DNA from: an uncultured Eubacteriales bacterium
GTDB taxonomy: Bacteria > Bacillota > Clostridia > Monoglobales > Firm-18
Reading direction: 5' to 3'
Assembly (NCBI GenBank): GCA_905210885.1
Contig: CAJLYO010000020.1
Location: 1 to 13,869 of the forward strand
Length of the DNA stretch: 13,869 nucleotides
The notes beneath the pieces are model-generated. The model worked only from the letters and a program-made list of their open reading frames with translations. It had not been told where the DNA came from and ran no database searches. Positions 8,245 to 13,869 of the stretch are shown here, one piece after another (position 1 is the stretch's first letter; every line of letters begins with the position of its first letter). Both the position numbers and the translations under genes were made by a program.

Positions 8245-8277
8245 AGGCTGACATGAAAAGTGTTTTCATGTCGGTCT
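8245..8277 (+). promoter_or_regulatory. 15-bp hairpin in the operon leader
   Basis: Positions 8245-8259 pair with 8263-8277 around a 3-nt GTG loop. The inner 10 bp (GACATGAAAA with TTTTCATGTC) are perfect; the outer five include two G-U pairs. No T-run follows, so it is not a terminator. It is likely a structural element of the leader RNA or an mRNA-stabilising hairpin. Confidence 0.5.
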
Positions 8278-8278
8278 C

Positions 8279-8373
8279 CGGCGGAATTAATGCGCCGCCG
8301 AATAATCTCTTATCGTTTTTTGCCCTGCGGATAAGAGAACATTAACACTATTTGTGCCGGTGCAGGGCGGCGG
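8279..8373 (+). promoter_or_regulatory. GC-rich switchable structure and possible pseudoknot upstream of the mdh RBS
   Basis: CGGCGG at 8279-8284 pairs with CCGCCG at 8295-8300, closing a 10-nt loop. The octamer CGGCGGAA recurs at 8279-8286 and 8368-8375, so CCGCCG could instead pair with the second copy, right beside the ribosome binding site. A second stem pairs 8306-8314 with 8330-8338 (TCTCTTATC, 9 bp). Its loop contains GCCCTGC (8322-8328), the exact complement of GCAGGGC at 8362-8368, which would make an H-type pseudoknot. I recognise no known riboswitch class. Translation control is inference. Confidence 0.45.
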
Positions 8374-8374
8374 A

Positions 8375-8380
8375 ACGGAG
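8375..8380 (+). promoter_or_regulatory. Ribosome binding site fixing the dehydrogenase start
   Basis: ACGGAG sits 6 nt before the ATG at 8387. It favours that start over the in-frame GTG at 8354, which has no Shine-Dalgarno sequence and would add residues ahead of the Rossmann strand that normally begins these enzymes. Confidence 0.75.
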
Positions 8381-8386
8381 ATTAAT

Positions 8387-9331
8387 ATGAACAAAATTTC
8401 TATTATCGGTACGGGAAGCGTAGGCTCCACGATTGCATACACGCTCACCGTAATGGGCATTGCGTCCGAAATCGTAATGATTGACATTAACAACGAAAAA
8501 GCTCTCGGTGAGGCTTTGGACATAAGACAGGGAACACCTTTTTGCGGTGCCTGTTCGATATATGCCGGAGACTACCGCGATGCTGCCGGTTCAGACATCG
8601 TTGTACTGACCTCCGGTATTGCAAGAAAGCCCGGTCAGACAAGACTTGAGCTTGCACAGACAAATGTTGATATTACAAAATCAATCATTCCGGAGATTAC
8701 AAAGTATGCCCCCGGTGCGGTATACATAATTGTAAGTAATCCGGTTGATATTTTAACATACACTTTTATGAAGTTTTCCGATTTGCCGGAGGACCATATA
8801 ATCGGTTCCGGTACTATTCTTGACACCGCACGTCTGCGTGCAAGACTTTCTGAGTACTATAACATTAACCAGGGCAATGTTCACGCTTATGTTTTCGGTG
8901 AACACGGCGATTCTTCGTTTATCCCCTGGTCGGTTGCAAATATTTCAAACGTTCCCATAAACGAATGTCACAATTTAATGAATACTCCCGGAATAAATGC
9001 GCCGGAGCTTAACTTCCAGGAAATTGAGCAGTATGTAAGGAAATCCGGCGGACGTGTTATCGCGCGCAAGGGTGCTACATTCTATGCGGTTTCCGTTTCG
9101 GTATGCCACATCTGCAAGTGCATTTTAAGCGGTATAGATACAACTATGACCGTTTCCACAATGATGCACGGCGAATACGGAATTGACGGTTTGTGCTTAA
9201 GCACTCTTAACATGATAGGCCGCGACGGAGTAAGAGGAAAGGTTAATGTTCCGCTGACTGACGAGGAGGTTATGAAACTTCGCAAAAGCGGCGAAACATT
9301 GAGAGAAGTTATTAACAATCTTGATATTTAA
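8387..9331 (+). CDS. mdh: Lactate/malate dehydrogenase family enzyme, LDH-type scaffold with malate-specific residue; predicted malate dehydrogenase
   Basis: A 314-residue NAD-dependent 2-hydroxyacid dehydrogenase. GTGSVG (residues 8-13) is the dinucleotide loop, and D33 after the second strand indicates NAD rather than NADP. Catalytic residues are present: H173 (GEHGD), D146 and R149 (LDTAR), and R86 on the mobile loop. The overall pattern (GEHGDSS followed by PWS, and KGAT later) is of the lactate dehydrogenase type. However, the substrate-specificity position (Gln102 in LDH) is Arg80 here, in SGIARKPG. Arg at that site is the malate dehydrogenase signature, and Q102R is known to switch LDH to oxaloacetate. 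Residues at the LDH fructose-1,6-bisphosphate site also appear kept (R151, H166). With fumarase 18 nt downstream, oxaloacetate-malate interconversion is the better prediction. An automatic annotation of L-lactate dehydrogenase would be understandable. It is the first gene of its operon, behind a structured leader. Confidence 0.85.
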   Translation: MNKISIIGTGSVGSTIAYTLTVMGIASEIVMIDINNEKALGEALDIRQGTPFCGACSIYAGDYRDAAGSDIVVLTSGIARKPGQTRLELAQTNVDITKSIIPEITKYAPGAVYIIVSNPVDILTYTFMKFSDLPEDHIIGSGTILDTARLRARLSEYYNINQGNVHAYVFGEHGDSSFIPWSVANISNVPINECHNLMNTPGINAPELNFQEIEQYVRKSGGRVIARKGATFYAVSVSVCHICKCILSGIDTTMTVSTMMHGEYGIDGLCLSTLNMIGRDGVRGKVNVPLTDEEVMKLRKSGETLREVINNLDI

Positions 9332-9349
9332 GAAAGGCGGAGAATACAT

Positions 9350-10726
9350 ATGGATTACCGTATTGAACATGATTCAATGGGAGAAATGAAGGTTCCTGCC
9401 GACCGTCTTTGGGCGGCGCAGACGCAGAGAAGCCATGAGAATTTTAAAATCGGCGTTGATATTGAAACAATGCCCCGTGAAATTACTCATGCTTTCGGTA
9501 TACTGAAAAAAGCTGCTGCAATGGCGAATGCACAGTTGAAGCCCGAAAAGATGACGGCAAAAAAGCTTGAAGCAATTACCGCTGCATGCGACGAGGTTAT
9601 CTCGGGCGAGTTAAACGGTCATTTTCCCTTGGTTGTATGGCAGACAGGCTCCGGCACTCAGTCAAATATGAATGCAAACGAAGTTATTGCAAACAGAGCA
9701 AACCAGATTGCCGGCGAAAAGCTTTGCCACCCCAATGATGATATAAATATGAGCCAGTCGTCCAATGACACATTCCCCACAGCTATGCATATTTCGGCTG
9801 TGTGTGCAATTGAGGATAAACTTTTGCCGGCGATTGAACAGCTTATAGAAACATTTAAGCGACTTGAGGCGGAAAATGAGGGTATTGTTAAGTCCGGACG
9901 TACTCACTTGCAGGACGCAACGCCTATTAAATTCAGCCAGGAGATTTCCGGCTGGCGTTCAAGCCTTGAGCGCGACTGCGAGCTTTTAAAGCTTGCTCTC
10001 AAGCCTTTGTATGAGCTTGCTCTCGGCGGAACTGCGGTAGGCACGGGTCTTAACGCACCTAAGGGATTTTCCGAGCTTGTTGCAAAATGCGCGGCAGAGC
10101 TTACGGGCAAGCCTTTTGTTACCGCACAGAATAAATTCCATGCCTTAACTTCAAAGGACGAGCTTGTTTTTGCACACGGCGCAATTAAAGCAACGGCATG
10201 CGATATGATGAAAATTGCGAACGATGTACGCTGGCTTGCTTCCGGTCCCCGTGACGGCTTGGGTGAGATTCATATTCCGGAAAATGAACCCGGTTCGTCA
10301 ATTATGCCCGGTAAGGTTAACCCCACTCAGTGCGAGGCTGTTACAATGGTTGCGGTTCAGGTAATGGGTAACGATGCGGCAGTAGGTATTGCGGCTTCTC
10401 AGGGTAACTTTGAGCTTAATGTGTTTATGCCGGTTGCGGCGTACAATTTTCTTCAGTCCGCGCGCCTTTTGGCAGAGGCTATTGTTTCGTTTAACAATAA
10501 CTGTGCGGCCGGAATTACTGCAAACAAGGACAAAATGTATCACAATCTGCATAACTCGCTTATGCTTGTTACTGCGCTTAATCCGTATATCGGTTATGAA
10601 AATGCGGCAAAAACCGCAAAGAAAGCGTTTAAAGATAATATTTCCCTTAAGGAGGCGTGCGTTGAACTCGGCTTCCTGACAGCGGAGAAATTTGACGAGG
10701 TGTTCCATCCGGAGCAGATGGTATAA
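9350..10726 (+). CDS. fumC: Class II fumarate hydratase (fumarase C)
   Basis: A 458-residue enzyme of usual length for the family, aligning by eye with E. coli FumC from end to end. It catalyses reversible fumarate hydration to L-malate and, being class II, needs no iron-sulfur cluster. Motifs seen: KVPADRLWAAQTQRS near the N-terminus, TGSGTQSNMNANEV, HPNDDINMSQSSND, GRTHLQDATP (H186 matches the family's active-site His188), and the superfamily signature GSSIMPGKVNP at 315-325 with catalytic Ser in the GSS loop. The HPNDD and GRTHLQDATP details favour fumarase over aspartase or other superfamily members. AGGCGGAG lies about 6 nt upstream of the ATG. It is 18 nt after the dehydrogenase and 16 nt before hdrB. 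With the dehydrogenase it makes a two-step oxaloacetate-malate-fumarate module, probably run in the reductive direction in a fermenting anaerobe; direction is inference. Confidence 0.97.
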   Translation: MDYRIEHDSMGEMKVPADRLWAAQTQRSHENFKIGVDIETMPREITHAFGILKKAAAMANAQLKPEKMTAKKLEAITAACDEVISGELNGHFPLVVWQTGSGTQSNMNANEVIANRANQIAGEKLCHPNDDINMSQSSNDTFPTAMHISAVCAIEDKLLPAIEQLIETFKRLEAENEGIVKSGRTHLQDATPIKFSQEISGWRSSLERDCELLKLALKPLYELALGGTAVGTGLNAPKGFSELVAKCAAELTGKPFVTAQNKFHALTSKDELVFAHGAIKATACDMMKIANDVRWLASGPRDGLGEIHIPENEPGSSIMPGKVNPTQCEAVTMVAVQVMGNDAAVGIAASQGNFELNVFMPVAAYNFLQSARLLAEAIVSFNNNCAAGITANKDKMYHNLHNSLMLVTALNPYIGYENAAKTAKKAFKDNISLKEACVELGFLTAEKFDEVFHPEQMV

Positions 10727-10730
10727 TAAT

Positions 10731-10736
10731 GGAGGT
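10731..10736 (+). promoter_or_regulatory. Ribosome binding site fixing the hdrB start
   Basis: GGAGGT lies 6 nt before the ATG at 10743. The longer frame reaching back to 10692 would start inside fumC without such a site and add residues unlike HdrB. Confidence 0.85.
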
Positions 10737-10742
10737 AATAAT

Positions 10743-11549
10743 ATGAAGGTCAGTTATTTTCCCGGCTGTACCCTCCGTACAAAGGCAAAACAGCTTGATT
10801 ATTACGCCCGTAAATGCGGCGAAATTTTGGGTATAGAGCTTTTAGAGCTTGAAAACTGGCAGTGCTGCGGCGGTGTGTTTGTAAGCGCAAAGGACGAAAT
10901 TGCCTCAAAGCTTTCAAGCGTAAGAGCGCTGAAGGCCGCGCATGACGCCGATATGCCTTTGGTAACGGTGTGCTCAGCCTGTCATAATGTTATAAAACAG
11001 ACTAACCACGCAATGCAAAACGATGCGGATTTTGCCGCGAAGGTTAATGCATATATGTCACAGGATAAAGACGCCTCCGGCACTTACGGCGGCGAAACCG
11101 AGGTATATCATTATCTTGAGCTTTTGCGTGACAAGGTAGGCTTTGATAAAATAAAGGCAGCGGTTAAAAATCCGCTGACCGGCAGAAAAATTGCCGCATA
11201 CTACGGCTGCATGCTTTTGCGCCCCGGTAAGGTTATGGCGTTTGATGATGTTGAAAATCCCCGTATTATGGAGGATTTCATTGCTGCACTTGGCGCAGAG
11301 CCTGTTATATATTCACACAGAAACGAGTGCTGCGGCGGTTATGTTGCTTTAGAGGACGCCGCTCTTACAAAGAAAAAGGCAAATGCCGTAAGTGACGGCG
11401 CCAAAAAGCAGGGCGCGGAAGAAATTGTGACTGCTTGCCCTCTTTGCAAGTACAATCTCGTTAAAAACGGAAGCGAAATCCCAGTTGTTTACTTCACAGA
11501 GCTTTTGGCAGAGGCTTTGGGTGTAAAGGAGGATACTCATGCAGAATAA
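10743..11549 (+). CDS. hdrB: HdrB: CCG-domain subunit of a heterodisulfide reductase-like complex
   Basis: A 268-residue protein beginning with the typical KVSYFPGC. It has two full CCG cysteine motifs: C9, C41-C42, C77, C80 (spacings 31, 34 and 2) and C156, C196-C197, C232, C235 (39, 34 and 2). In methanogen HdrB such motifs bind the two non-cubane [4Fe-4S] clusters that cleave the CoM-S-S-CoB disulfide; all ten cysteines are present here, so the active-site chemistry should be intact. Bacteria lack that disulfide, so the physiological substrate of bacterial HdrB is usually unknown. No signal peptide or membrane segment is seen; the protein is cytoplasmic. hdrC starts inside its last codons (11-nt overlap), indicating coupled synthesis of a BC pair. 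It lies 16 nt after fumC in the same operon. Confidence 0.93.
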   Translation: MKVSYFPGCTLRTKAKQLDYYARKCGEILGIELLELENWQCCGGVFVSAKDEIASKLSSVRALKAAHDADMPLVTVCSACHNVIKQTNHAMQNDADFAAKVNAYMSQDKDASGTYGGETEVYHYLELLRDKVGFDKIKAAVKNPLTGRKIAAYYGCMLLRPGKVMAFDDVENPRIMEDFIAALGAEPVIYSHRNECCGGYVALEDAALTKKKANAVSDGAKKQGAEEIVTACPLCKYNLVKNGSEIPVVYFTELLAEALGVKEDTHAE

Positions 11550-11925
11550 AAATCTTAAAGAACAGATATTGCGTATGAGCGGCGTTAATCCGAAAAAATG
11601 CATGCGCTGCGGCAAATGCACCGGAACCTGCCCCTCATATGACGAGATGGAGTATCACCCTCACCAGTTTGTTTATATGGTTGAAAACGGCGATATCGAA
11701 ACTCTTATGAAGTCGGATTCCATATACAAGTGCCTGTCGTGCTTTGCATGCGTGGACAGATGCCCCAGAGGCGTTGAACCGGCAAAGCTTGTTGAGGCGC
11801 TCAGACTTTCGGTCATAAGACAAAAAGGCGCAAATCATTTAAAAGCCGACGATATTCCGGCTCTTTTAGATGACGAAATGCCCCAGCAGGCGCTTATGAG
11901 CGCTATGCGCAAATATTCCAAATAG
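11539..11925 (+). CDS. hdrC: HdrC: bis-[4Fe-4S] electron-transfer subunit of the Hdr-like complex
   Basis: A 128-residue soluble ferredoxin-like protein. Two CxxCxxCxxxCP motifs are visible: C21, C24, C27, C31 and C65, C68, C71, C75, each followed by Pro. The remainder is helical (DEMEYHPHQFVYMVENGD between the motifs, EPAKLVEALRLSVI after them), matching HdrC of the soluble HdrABC type. In that complex HdrC carries electrons from the FAD of HdrA to the non-cubane clusters of HdrB. The start is supported by AAGGAGG at 11526-11532. Its first 11 nt overlap hdrB, and hdrA follows 17 nt downstream. The gene order B-C-A differs from orders such as C-B-A seen elsewhere; that is not unusual among bacteria. 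Confidence 0.93.
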   Translation: MQNKNLKEQILRMSGVNPKKCMRCGKCTGTCPSYDEMEYHPHQFVYMVENGDIETLMKSDSIYKCLSCFACVDRCPRGVEPAKLVEALRLSVIRQKGANHLKADDIPALLDDEMPQQALMSAMRKYSK

Positions 11926-11942
11926 AAAGGAGAAACATAACA

Positions 11943-13869
11943 ATGCAAAGAATTGGAGTTTTTGTCTGTCACTGCGGTACCAACATTGCCGGAACGATAG
12001 ACGTTAAAGCAGTTGCCGAAGCCTTAAAGGCAGAGCAGGGCGTTGTTTTCTCCACAGATTATCAGTACATGTGTTCTCAGGCAGGTCAGAACATGATTAT
12101 AGACGCTGTTCACGAAAATAAGCTGACAGGTATCGTTGTATGCTCATGCTCGCCGCGTATGCACGAGGCTACATTCCGCAAGACGGCTGCTGCCGCCGGA
12201 ATAAACCCGTACATGGTTGAGATTGCAAATATCAGAGAGCAGTGCTCATGGGTACATAAGGAAATGCCGATTGGTACGGAAAAGGCAATAATACTTGCCA
12301 AAGCGGCGGTTGCAAAGGTTAACCTTAACGCGCCCCTTACCCCCGGCGAAAGCCCTGTTACAAAGCGTGCCCTTGTTATCGGCGGAGGTATTGCCGGTAT
12401 TCAGACCGCTCTTGATATTGCGGACGCAGGCTTCCCTGTTGACATTGTCGAAACAAAGCCCACAATCGGCGGAAAGATGGCACAGCTTGATAAGACTTTC
12501 CCGACTCTTGACTGCGCCGCTTGTATACTTACGCCTAAGATGGTTGACGTTGCACAAAACGATAAAATCCGCATTTTCTCTTATTCGGAGGTTACGGATG
12601 TTAAAGGCTTTGTCGGCAATTTTGACGTTACCATAAAGCGCAAGGCAAGATACGTAAAAGAGGACATCTGCACAGGCTGCGGAGCATGTACGGAAAAATG
12701 CCCTCAGAAAAAGGTTCCCAACGAGTTTAATATGGGCATGGATAACAGACGTGCCATTTACATTCCCTTTGCTCAGGCGGTTCCGAAGGTTGCCACAATT
12801 GACCCTGCTCACTGCACAATGTTAAAATCGGGCAAGTGCGGCTTGTGTTCAAAGGTATGCACCGCCGGCGCTATAGATTATAACGCAAAGGACGAATATA
12901 TAGAAGAAAAGTACGGCGCAATTGTTGCCGCTACGGGATTTAACCCCATTTCAATGGATAAGTTCGATGAGTTTGCATATTCTCAGTCGAAGGACGTTAT
13001 CACTTCGTTAGAGCTTGAGCGTTTAATGAACGCGGCAGGTCCTACGGGCGGAACGCTGCTTCGTCCGTCTGACGGCGAACACCCCCACACAATCGTTTTT
13101 GTTCAGTGCGTGGGTTCAAGATGTGAATCATGTGCGCAGAAGGGCAAGGAGTACTGCTCAAAAATCTGCTGTATGTACACGGCAAAGCATGCTATGCTTA
13201 TTCGTGACAAATATCCCGATACCGATGTTTACGTATTCTACATCGACGTACGTACACCGGGTAAAAACTTCGATGAATTTTACCGCCGTGCTGTTGAGGA
13301 ATACGGCGTTCACTACGTTAAAGGTATGGTGGGCAAGGTAACGCCGGAGGATGGGGTGCTTAAAGTTCAGGCGTCCGACCTGATTGAAGGCAGACAGCTT
13401 CATATTGACGCGGATTTGGTTGTTTTGGCTGCCGCAATCGAGCCTGATAAGTCCGCAAGACCTCTTGCAACAATGCTTACTGCAAGTATGGATACAAACG
13501 ACTTTTTCACCGAGGCGCACCCCAAACTGCGGCCCGTTGAAAGCCCCACCGCCGGCGTGTACCTCTCCGGTACGTGCCAGGGACCGAAGGACATCCCCGA
13601 GACCGTGGCGCAGGCGTCCGCGGCAGCGGCAAAGGTGATCGGGCTTTTGTGCAAGGACAGCCTGACATGCAACCCGTGCGTGGCAGAGCCGAATGAACAG
13701 ATGTGCAACGGCTGTTCGAACTGCGAAAAGGTCTGTCCCTACGGCGCGATTACCTACGCCGACAAGGAATTCCGCGGACCGAACCGGACAACGCTGATCC
13801 GGCGCGTGGCGCAGGTCAATCCGGCGATCTGTCAGGGCTGCGGCGCATGTACGGTCGCGTGCATGTCCG
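11943..13869 (+). CDS. hdrA: HdrA: FAD/iron-sulfur electron-bifurcating subunit, 3' partial
   Basis: At least 642 codons, open at the window's right edge; HdrA proteins are typically about 650-670 residues, so little is missing unless it is fused to another domain. Visible in order: an N-terminal domain with VCHCGTN and VVCSCSPRMHE; an FAD-binding GGGIAG at 147-152, followed by PTLDCAACILTPKM (C191, C194); ferredoxin clusters at C243/C246/C249/C253 and C291/C299/C302/C306; a thioredoxin-reductase-like part with QCVGSRCES...YCSKICCMYTAK at 388-414; a conserved stretch EAHPKLRPVES at 524-534; then C-terminal clusters C588/C591/C594/C598 and C630/C633/C636/C640. In HdrA the FAD performs flavin-based electron bifurcation between ferredoxin and the HdrBC disulfide branch. 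An AAAGGAG site lies just upstream. No frameshift is seen, but GC content rises abruptly from about 13500. An MvhD or Flx-type electron-input subunit is expected downstream but is not in the window. Confidence 0.93.
   Translation, partial: MQRIGVFVCHCGTNIAGTIDVKAVAEALKAEQGVVFSTDYQYMCSQAGQNMIIDAVHENKLTGIVVCSCSPRMHEATFRKTAAAAGINPYMVEIANIREQCSWVHKEMPIGTEKAIILAKAAVAKVNLNAPLTPGESPVTKRALVIGGGIAGIQTALDIADAGFPVDIVETKPTIGGKMAQLDKTFPTLDCAACILTPKMVDVAQNDKIRIFSYSEVTDVKGFVGNFDVTIKRKARYVKEDICTGCGACTEKCPQKKVPNEFNMGMDNRRAIYIPFAQAVPKVATIDPAHCTMLKSGKCGLCSKVCTAGAIDYNAKDEYIEEKYGAIVAATGFNPISMDKFDEFAYSQSKDVITSLELERLMNAAGPTGGTLLRPSDGEHPHTIVFVQCVGSRCESCAQKGKEYCSKICCMYTAKHAMLIRDKYPDTDVYVFYIDVRTPGKNFDEFYRRAVEEYGVHYVKGMVGKVTPEDGVLKVQASDLIEGRQLHIDADLVVLAAAIEPDKSARPLATMLTASMDTNDFFTEAHPKLRPVESPTAGVYLSGTCQGPKDIPETVAQASAAAAKVIGLLCKDSLTCNPCVAEPNEQMCNGCSNCEKVCPYGAITYADKEFRGPNRTTLIRRVAQVNPAICQGCGACTVACMS
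13501..13869. other. High-GC segment at the right edge, within hdrA
   Basis: Hand count gives 235 of 369 bases G or C (about 64%), against 144 of 300 (48%) in 13201-13500. Third codon positions from about 13526 onward are about 81% G/C, versus about 46% in the first 50 hdrA codons. Codons such as CGG, GTG, CTG and ATC replace the CGT, GTT, CTT and ATT favoured upstream. The reading frame is not disturbed and the break falls in a conserved protein stretch. Confidence 0.85.

Noticed and set aside
8354..8386. GTG start giving an 11-residue N-terminal extension of the dehydrogenase
   Set aside because: No Shine-Dalgarno sequence precedes it, while the ATG at 8387 has one at ideal spacing and begins directly with the Rossmann strand.
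8111..8386. Known riboswitch or T-box in the leader
   Set aside because: No T-box AGGGUGGNACCGCG sequence and none of the conserved cores I know (c-di-GMP, ZTP, THF, fluoride, guanidine, SAM) could be found by eye.
9350..10726. Aspartate ammonia-lyase instead of fumarase
   Set aside because: The HPNDD, GRTHLQDATP and overall alignment agree with FumC over the whole length, and the dehydrogenase neighbour fits fumarase.
10692..10742. Upstream start for hdrB within fumC
   Set aside because: The extra 17 residues are unlike HdrB, and GGAGGT precisely precedes the ATG at 10743.
1..13869. Antisense and off-frame ORFs of 60-190 codons throughout the window
   Set aside because: They all overlap well-supported + strand genes, lack ribosome binding sites and recognisable motifs, and are the expected shadows of long coding regions.
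1..13869. CRISPR arrays, tRNA or rRNA genes, insertion sequences or phage genes
   Set aside because: No regularly spaced repeats, tRNA-like cloverleaf or rRNA sequence, transposase, integrase or terminal inverted repeats were seen.

Overview
The window looks like chromosome from a strictly anaerobic, Gram-positive clostridial bacterium (Firmicutes, Clostridia), probably an uncultured gut or rumen-type lineage. The reasons are S-layer homology (SLH) proteins, strong AGGAGG-type ribosome binding sites in front of nearly every gene, a two-TM AraC sensor-regulator of the Bacillus YesS type, and a bacterial HdrABC cluster. No RNA genes, insertion sequences or CRISPR arrays were seen. All genes lie on the + strand.

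Region 1 (1-8023) is a tightly packed four-gene run: the C-terminal end of a protein with a glycine linker and three SLH repeats; a 1051-residue secreted protein with a lectin-like N-terminus, degenerate SLH repeats and a large unrecognised C-terminus; a 691-residue cytoplasmic GH78-type glycosidase (alpha-L-rhamnosidase family) with all four key acidic residues; and a 707-residue membrane-bound AraC-family regulator. Gaps are 13-18 nt and one pair overlaps by 23 nt. It reads as a surface/carbohydrate operon with its own sensor.

Region 2 (8024-8386) is a 363-nt non-coding interval with a near-consensus promoter (TTGACT, 17 nt, TATAAT). It is followed by about 275 nt of leader rich in structure: an intrinsic terminator with a competing upstream pairing segment, a 15-bp hairpin, and GC-rich elements that could pair in alternative ways, including a pseudoknot just upstream of the next gene's ribosome binding site. 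I recognise no known riboswitch class in it.

Region 3 (8387-13869) is a five-gene operon: an LDH-scaffold dehydrogenase with the malate dehydrogenase specificity residue, class II fumarase, then HdrB, HdrC and HdrA (cut by the window end). The first two enzymes interconvert oxaloacetate, malate and fumarate. HdrABC is the core of flavin-based electron-bifurcating complexes. Their co-transcription suggests that C4-dicarboxylate metabolism is tied to an Hdr-type electron-transfer complex whose partner subunits lie outside the window.

One anomaly needs attention. From about position 13500, inside hdrA, base composition jumps from about 48% to about 64% GC and codon use changes abruptly while the reading frame and protein stay intact. 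This points to intragenic recombination or a chimeric assembly joined at a conserved stretch.
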